DNA from: a bacterium
GTDB taxonomy: Bacteria; Bdellovibrionota; Bacteriovoracia; Bacteriovoracales; Bacteriovoracaceae
Reading direction: 5' to 3'
NCBI GenBank assembly: GCA_030425045.1
Contig: JAUHVL010000020.1
Span: forward strand, 1 to 55,213
Length of the DNA stretch: 55,213 bases
Shown here: positions 1 through 7,620 of the stretch, one piece after another
Layout: each line of letters starts with the position of its first letter
Position numbering within the stretch: position 1 is the stretch's first letter
Notes under the pieces: generated by a model
Databases searched by the model: none
Told to the model about the DNA's origin: nothing
The model's input: the letters and a program-made list of their open reading frames with translations, nothing else
Program-made: the position numbers and the translations under genes

Positions 1-918
1 AAATTGATGCGTCCAAATGTTTCACTACAATATAGAAACTTTAGTTTTGAAGATAAAATAAAAACAGACTCTCTCGATTACTCTCAAAAGTCTGTTCTCA
101 ATCGTTATTCACTTATCTATAAACAAAGTATCAGCTCACGATTTGATATAAGAGGTGAGCTCAATTACGACCAGCTTAGTAATAAAGATAGCGATTTGAC
201 TCTGGAGAACTACCAAGTTGAATCTCAAAATATTGCTTTTGAAACAAATTATTCTTTTAAATTTGATATGGACTGGAGGCTTAAAATTTTCTATAACCAA
301 TATGATAATATCAACGAAGAGGAAAATATATTTCTCTTTGCCAAGAAAGAATCTAATTTTTCTGGTTATACATTACTAAGAAAAGAAATCGAAAAACATT
401 TTCTCTCACTTTCCTATGCTAGGGAGTATGCACTCGTTCCAAAAGCTGCTGATCTCTCAATTACATTCTACCAAATAGATTCACTCGACTTATTTGATAG
501 TATTGAATTTTCTCAAGAATTTACAACAACAGTAGGTTTTAGAGCTTCTCGTACCAAAGAAATTGATCGAGACTTTTATGTTTATTCTATCAAGCCCCTC
601 TATCGCCCAAAACAATTAGGAAACTGGGAATTTTCGTTAGAATATAAATCCCAAGAAGAAGCAACGGCCCCTGATTTTTGCACAACGACTTTTTTTACTT
701 CTTGGTATAATAATTTCAATAAGCTCTTTTTTGATTTTACGACTGCACTTTCCTACACCAACTTTGATGAATCTTATGCTCATGATACAAAACTCACTCT
801 CCGCTATCAGCTCCCTGCTGAGCTTGTTTTTAGTACAGAGCTCTCCTATCTCTATGAATTTAAAGGAGATAAAGATAAATCCAGCTCAATACTTGTAAGC
901 CTGACTCGGTCATTCTAA
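1..918 (+). CDS. outer-membrane beta-barrel protein, C-terminal part (5' end outside window)
   Basis: The reading frame is open to the first base of the window, so the true start is probably upstream; the in-frame TTG at 4 is not a convincing start. The visible 305 residues alternate short polar and aromatic/hydrophobic strands (for example SFKFDMDWRLKIFYNQYD and FFDFTTALSYTNFDESY), as expected of amphipathic beta strands, and the protein ends in SILVSLTRSF with a terminal Phe, the usual last strand of an outer-membrane barrel recognised by BamA. No specific family was recognised. A promoter follows within 40 bases of the stop, so the next gene may be transcribed separately. The barrel call is inference from strand pattern and C-terminal Phe. 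Confidence 0.6.
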   Translation, partial: KLMRPNVSLQYRNFSFEDKIKTDSLDYSQKSVLNRYSLIYKQSISSRFDIRGELNYDQLSNKDSDLTLENYQVESQNIAFETNYSFKFDMDWRLKIFYNQYDNINEEENIFLFAKKESNFSGYTLLRKEIEKHFLSLSYAREYALVPKAADLSITFYQIDSLDLFDSIEFSQEFTTTVGFRASRTKEIDRDFYVYSIKPLYRPKQLGNWEFSLEYKSQEEATAPDFCTTTFFTSWYNNFNKLFFDFTTALSYTNFDESYAHDTKLTLRYQLPAELVFSTELSYLYEFKGDKDKSSSILVSLTRSF

Positions 919-953
919 CAGTTATATGTAAGAAAAATTATTTAACTCTATTC

Positions 954-983
954 CTGACAAGATGAATTTTTTCTTTCTATAAT
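954..983 (+). promoter_or_regulatory. sigma-70-type promoter for the hydrolase/oxygenase pair
   Basis: A CTGACA -35 (954-959) and a perfect TATAAT -10 (978-983) are separated by 18 bases. The ATG of the following gene is at 989, only five bases after the -10, so transcription would begin at or within a base or two of the start codon. There is no Shine-Dalgarno sequence in the remaining bases. The hexamers are seen; use in vivo is inferred. Confidence 0.55.
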
Positions 984-988
984 TAGGT

Positions 989-1864
989 ATGAAAAATTTA
1001 ACCATACTATTTATAAGTCTCTTTAGCTTTTCTCTTTTGGCCACGCCTTTAGTTCCAACAGATCCGGAACATCCAGGTAGCTTAGTTTATAATTACGATT
1101 ATCAAAAAATCATTTTTGAAGCTGGTAATCGAGAGATTGTGTTTTATTCACCTCTCTTAAACAATACAAACCAAAAGGTTCCTCTCATTGTTTTTGGCCA
1201 TGGCCAGGCTCTTGGGTACAAGCAGTATGAAGAAAGTTTTATCCATTTTGCAAGAAAAGGAATTGCTGTCGTTCACCCTCAGTATGATCGAAACTTTTTT
1301 GACCGTAAGTGGAGAAGAATGGCAGCGGATTATAACCGTCTCGTGGCCATCACAATAAATAAGTATCAAAACCTCATCGATACTTCTAGAGTGGTTTATT
1401 CAGGTCATTCAAAAGGAGCTTATATTGCCTTACTCGCTGCTGGCTCTGATAATCTTCCCGTCAATTTAAAAGCGACAGTACTTTTCTCACCAGCTGGTTT
1501 TGATGAGGAACTACTCCAATCGATGGATAGTACTGTTCCTTTAACTCTTATTCGTTCTAAAGATGATCGTATCATTAAGAGGGAATTAAACTTTGAAATA
1601 TATTCAAAGGCACCCTCTCTCTATAAGCAGTTCATTGAAGTTGAAAATTATAATAATTTAGAAGCAGGACACTTCTTTACTCTTACCAAATCAACACTTT
1701 TTGGGGGCAACGATGGACCGACGGCATTTCATCATCATGGTATGTGGAAATGGCTCATTGGTGCGACTCTAGATACTAGCCTTGATAACCCTTATATTTA
1801 CGGAGCAGAAACAATTACCAGTGGGACAAATAAGATGACTCATGAAATCTTAAAAAGCTGGTAA
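989..1864 (+). CDS. secreted alpha/beta hydrolase (chlorophyllase/PET-hydrolase-like fold)
   Basis: A 291-residue protein with a signal peptide (about residues 1-19, cleavage near LLA/TPL) followed by an alpha/beta-hydrolase domain. The oxyanion strand is VPLIVFGHGQALGY (64-77), the nucleophile elbow is GHSKG with Ser141, the acid is probably Asp192 or Asp193 in RSKDD, and the catalytic His is His228 in EAGHFF. The GHG oxyanion motif and small size resemble chlorophyllase-like and dienelactone-hydrolase-like esterases; the substrate is unknown. It should act in the periplasm or outside the cell. The stop is three bases before the start of a carotenoid-oxygenase-family gene, so the two are almost certainly co-transcribed and may act on the same hydrophobic ester or its cleavage product. 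The start is unusual in lying directly after a -10 box. Confidence 0.75.
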   Translation: MKNLTILFISLFSFSLLATPLVPTDPEHPGSLVYNYDYQKIIFEAGNREIVFYSPLLNNTNQKVPLIVFGHGQALGYKQYEESFIHFARKGIAVVHPQYDRNFFDRKWRRMAADYNRLVAITINKYQNLIDTSRVVYSGHSKGAYIALLAAGSDNLPVNLKATVLFSPAGFDEELLQSMDSTVPLTLIRSKDDRIIKRELNFEIYSKAPSLYKQFIEVENYNNLEAGHFFTLTKSTLFGGNDGPTAFHHHGMWKWLIGATLDTSLDNPYIYGAETITSGTNKMTHEILKSW

Positions 1865-1867
1865 AAT

Positions 1868-3346
1868 ATGTTTAATCGCAGGGAAGCTCTTAAATATACA
1901 GCTGCAGCGACGGCACTTATGGGACTTGATCCTTGGAGTATCATCAAAGCAAGCTCTCACCCTCATCATCTTAGTAGAAAAGCTTATAAAAATGTTACCG
2001 AAGAAGGTACATGGCAGCTAAATCATATTGATGGAACCCTTCCCAATTTAAACGGTGAAGTTCTCAGAGTTGGTCCAGGAATAAAGAATAACTTTGGTCA
2101 TAAGTTACGCCACTTTTTCGACGGAGACGCTTTTTTAAATCAAATAATCATTAGTCAAAATGGAGTTCAGCTAAAGGCCCAATTCATTCAAACACCTCAA
2201 AGAATGAAGGAGCAAAGAAAAAAGCAAATGCTCTTTGATGAGTTTGGAACTGAAGCTCCAAAGAATACTTATAAAAGAAAAAATCAACCCAATATTAATC
2301 TCATTAAATGGAATGAGCACTATCTGGCCCTTTCAGAAGGTGGTGCCCCCTCTTTGTTACACACCGGAAGTTTAGACTTCAGAAAATTTGAGTATTTTAA
2401 TGGCAAGTTGAAAAAAAATATTGGAATGTCCGCTCATCCAAAAATTGATCCCATATCAGGAAATCTCTACACATTTGGAATTGAACAAGGTCTCTCTAAA
2501 GCTTTAGTCGTATATGAGTTAAATAAATCCAGTGGTGAGTTAAAGGTACTTTATCGCTTAAAACAAAAACATATTTATATGATTCACGATATGATGATTA
2601 CCGAAAATCATATCATTTTCCTCATTCCTCCTGCTTATTTTAAAATTATGGATATCGTTTTCGACAAAGGAAGCCTTGCAGATGCAATCGAATATGATCC
2701 CAAACTCGGTACTACCTTACTGATTCTCGATAAAAAAGGTAAATCAAATCCCATCGAAAAGAAATTACCTCCGGGTCTCGTTTTTCATAATAGTAATGCC
2801 TATGAAGAAAATGATAGTATTTATTTTGATAGCTTTATCGCTGAAGACCACTCACTTTTAAATACTATCTCAAATTGGAAGTTGGATAAAAAAGAAAAAA
2901 GCAATACTAAAACACCTCAACTTAATAGTTACGAATTTAATTTAGCATCAAGAACACTACATAAAAAAAGTACAAACTTAGGTCATCACGATTTTCCTAT
3001 CTTTAATGGAGCGTATACGACGAAGAAAAACCGCTATCTCTACTGCGCCAAACTTGGTCCGGCCCATGACTTAATTGCGATGTCGGGTACTTCTAAATAT
3101 GACAAAGAAAAAGATACTCTTCTAACATATGAAACAAATTCATCTGAACTTTTCGGCGAGCCTATCTATGCTCAAGGAGATAATATTCTTGAAGACGATG
3201 GATACCTTCTCGTCCCTGGGTATAACGCTGATAAGGATGAAAGTTTTTTAGAAATTATCAATGCTATCGATATGAGTTTTCAAGCGAGGATTTGGTACGA
3301 TCGCTATTTACCACTTGGCTTTCACGGAAACTTTTATTCTGCTTAA
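1868..3346 (+). CDS. carotenoid cleavage oxygenase family protein (RPE65/CCO-like), Tat-type leader
   Basis: A 492-residue protein of the carotenoid oxygenase family, non-haem Fe(II) dioxygenases that split polyene or stilbene double bonds. The seven-bladed-propeller signatures are visible: NGEVLRVGPG near 62-71, RHFFDGDAF near 81-89, and the four iron-binding histidines as His190 (SAHPKID), His240 (MIHDMM), His307 (FHNSN) and His486 (GFHGNF). The N-terminus has NRREALKY followed by an Ala-rich stretch, a likely twin-arginine signal, so the folded iron enzyme would be exported; most characterised bacterial members are cytoplasmic. Length is normal (about 480-500). It follows the alpha/beta hydrolase by three bases. 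Downstream lies an inverted-repeat element and then convergent genes, so it ends its operon. Family confident; substrate unknown. Confidence 0.85.
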   Translation: MFNRREALKYTAAATALMGLDPWSIIKASSHPHHLSRKAYKNVTEEGTWQLNHIDGTLPNLNGEVLRVGPGIKNNFGHKLRHFFDGDAFLNQIIISQNGVQLKAQFIQTPQRMKEQRKKQMLFDEFGTEAPKNTYKRKNQPNINLIKWNEHYLALSEGGAPSLLHTGSLDFRKFEYFNGKLKKNIGMSAHPKIDPISGNLYTFGIEQGLSKALVVYELNKSSGELKVLYRLKQKHIYMIHDMMITENHIIFLIPPAYFKIMDIVFDKGSLADAIEYDPKLGTTLLILDKKGKSNPIEKKLPPGLVFHNSNAYEENDSIYFDSFIAEDHSLLNTISNWKLDKKEKSNTKTPQLNSYEFNLASRTLHKKSTNLGHHDFPIFNGAYTTKKNRYLYCAKLGPAHDLIAMSGTSKYDKEKDTLLTYETNSSELFGEPIYAQGDNILEDDGYLLVPGYNADKDESFLEIINAIDMSFQARIWYDRYLPLGFHGNFYSA

Positions 3347-3436
3347 TCTATGTAAACTAATGGATCTAAATATTGGTATCTTATAGTTAGATTGTATTTA
3401 TAACTGGTCATTTTCATTCTTTTCTAAGTCCAAAAC

Positions 3437-3613
3437 AAAACATCCTTGTTTTCGATAACCAATATCGGGCCATCCTGCCCCGACTCTTCGGGCAAGTATT
3501 GGTCATCTTATAATTTTTAATATTGTAACGACTTATAGATGCTCTGAACTTGCCCACGCAGTGGGTGCGACCACGATGGGAGCATTCTGAGTATCGAAAA
3601 ACAAGGATGTTTT
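3437..3613 (+). repeat. structured intergenic repeat, copy A (terminal inverted repeats)
   Basis: The element is bounded by near-perfect inverted arms (3437-3457 and 3592-3613, one extra A in the right arm). Inside, two blocks are almost identical to the second copy at 12712-12879: 3480-3507 (28 bases, 26 identical, containing CTTCGGGCAAGTATTGG) and 3547-3586 (40 bases, 38 identical, containing CCCACGCAGTGGG). The roughly 40 bases between the blocks are unrelated in the two copies. Possible stems include CCAATA/TATTGG, GGGCAAG/CTTGCCC and CCCAC/GTGGG. It fills the space between two convergent genes. It could be a MITE-like element or a structured RNA/terminator; no coding potential was seen. 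The rest of the 333-base gap shows nothing else. Confidence 0.75.
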
Positions 3614-3679
3614 TAGAGTGATTTTGCCGAAATAAGCGAAGTTAAAACCTTTATTGACAATACTTAATTCCATCAATTC

Positions 3680-5599
3680 CTAATCCTTGCTCCAAAAAGC
3701 TTCACGCATTTTTCTATCTTGTAAAGCACGTCCAACCATAATAAACCAAGCCGTCGAGGCGACAGACGGAGCGGTTGTGAATTGAAACTCTATTTCATTG
3801 GTTGCATAAGGGAGGGCGCCATCATTACCTTGAGCAAGCAGTGTATGCTTTGTATCTCTCATTGCTTCTTTTATACGCCCAAGTTTAAGCTTCGCCATGA
3901 TCACCCCGTATGTTCCCTCAAACCATACAATTGGAATATCATTCCAATCTTTTTTGGGATTTTTTGGGTAGAAAATTTTATTAATCTCTTCACTCTCATA
4001 AACAAGAAAGTTTCGATAAGGTTTATGTCCTTTAAATTTTCCATGTTGTGTATAATATTTGTGGGCCTTATTTAGTGCAATATTAGCTAATTTTTTCTTA
4101 CCAATACTATTTAAAAGCATAGCACCCCATGATGCTGTATCAAGTGCTTCTACGGGGTCACCACCATTTTTATTATGCCCACGATTAAATTGTTTTAACT
4201 TTGAATTCCAAGACTTTTTAACAAGTGAGTCTTTCAATAAGTTTGCGCTATTAATATACTTTTTATTATTTAAAAATCGTCCTAAATCTCTAAGAAGATA
4301 ATAGGAGTCAATATTATGTTCGATAGAGTTCCATTCTATTTTTCCTTTACGATACAACTCTTCTGGTTTTCCTGACTGAGGATTTTTTGCAATATAATAA
4401 CTTCCCTCACCACCAGTAATAAGTCCGTAACGTTTATCTTTTTTATCTGTAATTTGACGATCGATAATATAATTCGTCATTTTTTTAAGAAAATAGATAT
4501 TACTTTTTGCCTCACTGGTGGTGAGATAGGCCTTATCAAATTTCTTTCTCAAATCGAGATAAAAGACGACAGCGTACCCAAACCAAGCCGAAGCACCATT
4601 TCTTACTATAGATCCACTTTCATCTTTATCATTAGGCCAAAGATTATGTGTATTGACGGAGAACCAATGTTTTCCCGTTTCAGATTGACTTCGCCAGACA
4701 CCATCTATAATTTTTTGAGCATTTTCAAAATCACCAAGCATGGCAAAGGCAATAACGGTAAGAGCATTATCATATAGCGATGACTTACTATAAATATAAG
4801 GGAAAGCTGGACTTTCAGGGTTAGCAATATAACTGAGAATTAAATTTCTTCTCGGTGATACAGGATTAGGCACGATATCATTGGGAGTCATTTGTCCGAG
4901 AAGCCATACATAAGCTTTTTTAATTGCTTGACTCAATCTATCTTTTTTAAACTTAACGGGAAGCTGTTCTTTTAATTTAATAAAAGCAGGAAGTTTCTTT
5001 TGATCTCCAATCTTAACATCACTGATATACTGAATGAACTTCATGCCCACATCAACCGCATCACTAATAGAATTATCCACGTCAATAGCAAGTCTAAACA
5101 TGGTCATCCCTCGAGTAATGCGACGATGGTGATCTGGCCAGATATACCAATACATCAGAACTCTTTGGTAACCATCTTTACTTGCGACAGAGTAACGAAT
5201 GGGAAATTTACTATCACCAAGTTTAATGGTTTTTATAGAGCGATTTTCCATTTGCCACTCTTTGCCAAAATAACAAACTTCAGCGGCATGAAAGTCACTC
5301 TCATTTGAGCCATGGGCCACAAGTAAGTATAAACTTCTTGTTTCTTCTTCTTTTTCTGTTCGGTATTCATAATAGCGATGAAAAACGAGATCCATTTGGA
5401 GAGGAAGATCTTCACTCGACCAATTATCAAATGTTTTTGGAAATGACTCTAAAACTTCTCGATCAAGATAATTAGAATTCGATGGGAAACTTCCCTCATT
5501 CTTTGTTGCAAAATGATAAGAGGTATCGGCAGGAAATTTGTAATAGTTTGCAAAAGAAAAATTAATTGAAACAAACAATAAAAAAATTATTTTTGACAT
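3680..5599 (-). CDS. EpsI-like (DUF3485) domain fused to an alpha/alpha-barrel glycosidase-like domain, secreted
   Basis: A 639-residue protein with a signal peptide (about 1-17). Residues about 45-205 resemble the exosortase-associated EpsI/DUF3485 domain: FPKTFDNWSSEDLPL matches the usual fP..ig.W opening, and HAAEVCYFGKEW matches the H..EvCYpG.GW core with its Cys; a Y-W-Y region and an Arg-rich strand follow. Residues about 220-625 are helix-rich and look like a six-hairpin glycosidase-type barrel, with SLYDNALTVIAFAMLGD, EWNSIEHNIDSYYLL, DTASWGAMLL, WFEGTYGVIMAKLKLG and TAPSVASTAWF. Acidic residues in IEHNID and WFEGT could be catalytic; this is inference. EpsI is normally a short separate protein or an exosortase C-terminal extension, so this fusion is unusual. 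Its start overlaps the end of the exosortase gene by 13 bases. Likely a periplasmic glycan-processing partner of that system. Confidence 0.65.
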   Translation of the reverse strand: MSKIIFLLFVSINFSFANYYKFPADTSYHFATKNEGSFPSNSNYLDREVLESFPKTFDNWSSEDLPLQMDLVFHRYYEYRTEKEEETRSLYLLVAHGSNESDFHAAEVCYFGKEWQMENRSIKTIKLGDSKFPIRYSVASKDGYQRVLMYWYIWPDHHRRITRGMTMFRLAIDVDNSISDAVDVGMKFIQYISDVKIGDQKKLPAFIKLKEQLPVKFKKDRLSQAIKKAYVWLLGQMTPNDIVPNPVSPRRNLILSYIANPESPAFPYIYSKSSLYDNALTVIAFAMLGDFENAQKIIDGVWRSQSETGKHWFSVNTHNLWPNDKDESGSIVRNGASAWFGYAVVFYLDLRKKFDKAYLTTSEAKSNIYFLKKMTNYIIDRQITDKKDKRYGLITGGEGSYYIAKNPQSGKPEELYRKGKIEWNSIEHNIDSYYLLRDLGRFLNNKKYINSANLLKDSLVKKSWNSKLKQFNRGHNKNGGDPVEALDTASWGAMLLNSIGKKKLANIALNKAHKYYTQHGKFKGHKPYRNFLVYESEEINKIFYPKNPKKDWNDIPIVWFEGTYGVIMAKLKLGRIKEAMRDTKHTLLAQGNDGALPYATNEIEFQFTTAPSVASTAWFIMVGRALQDRKMREAFWSKD

Positions 5600-6423
5600 A
5601 CTTTTTTATACAACCAGTAGATCGTCGTTAAAGCGATAAAAAAGATCACCGTGTTTCCCTTATCATGAAAGGCATCATAGGCCCAATAAGGATCAGTGAA
5701 AATCGCCGTCACCAACATTAATGTTACTCTGATCATATTATAAAACTGAGCTGTCAAAAAACTAAGTAAAATAAAGCTCAATCCCAATTTTATTTTATAA
5801 GGGCGCCATATTAAAAGTATGATTGAAAAGGTTGGTAATACGAGAAACGACCTTATACCACTACTAGCGGGACCAACGACAAAAGTACCCGAGTCGATAA
5901 CTATCCTACCTTGAGAAACTTCATTTACAACACCAAAAAGTGAAAGTAAGTGCCCCGATAAAACACTGCTACTAATCTGAAGATAGGAAGTTAAATGGTA
6001 TATATAGGGGAAAGGGGTAATCACCAAAAGAAAAAGAATAAGGTAGAACCTTTCATAACTTCTCATTAAAACGCATTTAAATAAAAAGAAATTTAATAAT
6101 AACCAAAGAGATAGTGCACCTAGAAAAGGTGCTCGTAAATAATACTCGGCAATGGCCGAAACAATTAAAGAAATAATAGGAATGATTAAATTGATAGCAT
6201 TTAAATTATAGATAAGAGGTTTATACTTCCATCTTCTTGATTTAAATTTCTTGAAAACAAAAATAAAAGCTGCAATGAGAAAGAAGTAAACATGCTGGTA
6301 ATGATCACTTTTAAACCATGAAAATAAAAGCCATTCTATATGGTAAAGATTTATAAAAACATAGAGTAATAAAAAAAGGACAATGATGAAGCTAGCAATC
6401 TTCTTTTTTAATTCCAAGCTCAT
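5587..6423 (-). CDS. exosortase/archaeosortase family membrane protein with Ser replacing the catalytic Cys
   Basis: A 278-residue polytopic membrane protein of about eight hydrophobic segments, the size and topology of exosortases, transpeptidase-like enzymes that cleave C-terminal sorting signals such as PEP-CTERM. The conserved regions are recognisable in order: PASSGIRSFL (185-194), where the family has A-C-S-G-I/L-R; QFYNMIRVTL (Asn229, Arg232); and FHDKGN (His253). Arg and His of the usual Cys-Arg-His triad are present, but the Cys position is Ser187, encoded AGT. The only other cysteines (117 and 276) are outside the motif. It starts inside the end of the small upstream gene (32-base overlap) and overlaps the EpsI-fusion gene downstream. 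It may be a serine-using variant or a non-cleaving homologue. Family is confident; activity is not. Confidence 0.8.
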   Translation of the reverse strand: MSLELKKKIASFIIVLFLLLYVFINLYHIEWLLFSWFKSDHYQHVYFFLIAAFIFVFKKFKSRRWKYKPLIYNLNAINLIIPIISLIVSAIAEYYLRAPFLGALSLWLLLNFFLFKCVLMRSYERFYLILFLLVITPFPYIYHLTSYLQISSSVLSGHLLSLFGVVNEVSQGRIVIDSGTFVVGPASSGIRSFLVLPTFSIILLIWRPYKIKLGLSFILLSFLTAQFYNMIRVTLMLVTAIFTDPYWAYDAFHDKGNTVIFFIALTTIYWLYKKVCQK

Positions 6424-6766
6424 CCCTGCGATTACGATATAAAATTAATGAGACAAAGCCCATCGTGGCCAGACCCATGGCCGCCGTTGATAATTCATCA
6501 ACTTGAGGATCTCCTGGCCGACACCGTCCAGTACGACTACAGAAAAAATCTCTCATTCTATCTCGAGCATTATCTCTTTCTGTCCTACGACTATCTCTAC
6601 GATCACCTCTTTGATTACCAACATTATCTCTTCGGTTATTGCTTCGACCATTATCATTTCTAAAATTTCGAATATCATTTCGACCGCGATCATTATCAGC
6701 AAATACAGGAATTGATAAAAGACTTATCAAGATTATAACTAAACTGCTTTTCACCATAGATCTCAT
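6392..6766 (-). CDS. small secreted Arg/Asp/Asn-rich protein, candidate substrate of the adjacent exosortase
   Basis: A 124-residue protein with a signal peptide (about 1-23, VFA/DND), a very polar region rich in Arg, Asp and Asn (24-73), two cysteines in FFCSRTGRCRPG (76 and 82), and a C-terminal module made of an acidic/polar motif DPQVDE (86-91), a 19-residue hydrophobic helix (92-110) and a basic cluster RNRR (111-114), then ten more residues. Motif, helix and basic cluster are the three parts of an exosortase sorting signal, although the motif is not PEP and the tail after the basic cluster is longer than usual. It lies directly before, and overlapping, the exosortase gene. AGGG six bases before the ATG supports the start. 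The substrate role is inference from architecture and position. Confidence 0.6.
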   Translation of the reverse strand: MRSMVKSSLVIILISLLSIPVFADNDRGRNDIRNFRNDNGRSNNRRDNVGNQRGDRRDSRRTERDNARDRMRDFFCSRTGRCRPGDPQVDELSTAAMGLATMGFVSLILYRNRRDELGIKKEDC

Positions 6767-6789
6767 ATTTGGCCCTGGTTAAATAACCC

Positions 6790-6803
6790 TATACTTAAGT
6801 ATA
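6790..6803. promoter_or_regulatory. perfect 14-base palindrome upstream of the sorting-substrate gene
   Basis: TATACTTAAGTATA is exactly self-complementary and lies in the only gap (62 bases) inside the six-gene operon, 24 bases upstream of the small Arg-rich gene. It could be a regulator-binding site or part of an internal AT-rich promoter. Seen directly; function is inferred. Confidence 0.35.
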
Positions 6804-6828
6804 TCATAGTTTAAATTATGGCCTTTTC

Positions 6829-7620
6829 TTATCCTTCCCAACTACCTATAATCACAAGAGGAAAAAGCCACTGGAGCAGAGGATCCACCTCAAAGACTAT
6901 TTTCTTTCCTACAATTTCCTTTTGTTTTTCAACAGTTATGTAATATTGATCGATATCCCATCTTTCACCAGAGGAACCATTCCAGTCATCACCTCTTCCC
7001 AAGGGTTTACCGTTAATGAGGTTCGTACTGCCATTTCCCTTTAATCCGTGACCACCAATAACGGCAATTTTGAAAGGCGCTGACTTCGCCTTTAAATCTA
7101 CCCCATGTAGTGAGCCAGGGTAAAAGGCCTCTAAACCAGCAAAAATCTTTACACGATTTTCAGACTTTTGTTTTTCAAGTAAGACCATGGCATGTCCATA
7201 GTATTTAGGATTTGGCTTCGTCTTTCCCGCTAGCTTAATAGTATATGTCCCTTTTTTTAAACGAAGTTCGGCCACCGCTAAAAATAGTTTTCCTTGAGTA
7301 TAGTTTTCATAAAAATGTTTTGCTTTTACCTTTATAATTTTGTCATTTAATTTGAGGTTAATATTTTTATGTTCACTTGGAACTCCCGCTGATTCACCGG
7401 ACCAAATAAGAAGTACTTTTTCATAATCTCTTGAGAGCTCATAACTGAATGTACTATTTTTAGTGCTACTTCCCAGCACCTTAAAGTCATAACCTTTTTG
7501 GTTAAAAATTGAGGAATACTTTTTACTTAACCTACGAGACTTTTCATCAGTTAAAGATGCAGCAAAAACAACCTTATATAAGGATAGAGCTAATAATAAA
7601 AACGCGAATACTATTTTCAT
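6829..7620 (-). CDS. secreted protein of the exosortase-like operon, unknown function
   Basis: A 263-residue protein with a signal peptide (about 1-20, VFA/ASL). The mature part looks beta-rich, with alternating strands such as VLLIWSGES, LFLAVAELRLKKGTYTIKLAG and KIAVIGGHG. The C-terminal motif GDDWNGSSGERWDIDQYYI, followed by a strand and VDPLLQWLFPLVIIG, is weakly reminiscent of DUF3344-type surface domains, but I cannot confirm this. Its ATG overlaps the stop of the glycosyltransferase gene (ATGA), so the two are translationally coupled and likely work in the same process. No catalytic motif was recognised. Confidence 0.55.
   Translation of the reverse strand: MKIVFAFLLLALSLYKVVFAASLTDEKSRRLSKKYSSIFNQKGYDFKVLGSSTKNSTFSYELSRDYEKVLLIWSGESAGVPSEHKNINLKLNDKIIKVKAKHFYENYTQGKLFLAVAELRLKKGTYTIKLAGKTKPNPKYYGHAMVLLEKQKSENRVKIFAGLEAFYPGSLHGVDLKAKSAPFKIAVIGGHGLKGNGSTNLINGKPLGRGDDWNGSSGERWDIDQYYITVEKQKEIVGKKIVFEVDPLLQWLFPLVIIGSWEG

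Noticed and set aside
6448-6715. Plus-strand frames opposite the Arg-rich small gene
   Set aside because: They are antisense to a biased coding region; low-complexity Ile/Ser/Thr translation and no ribosome site.
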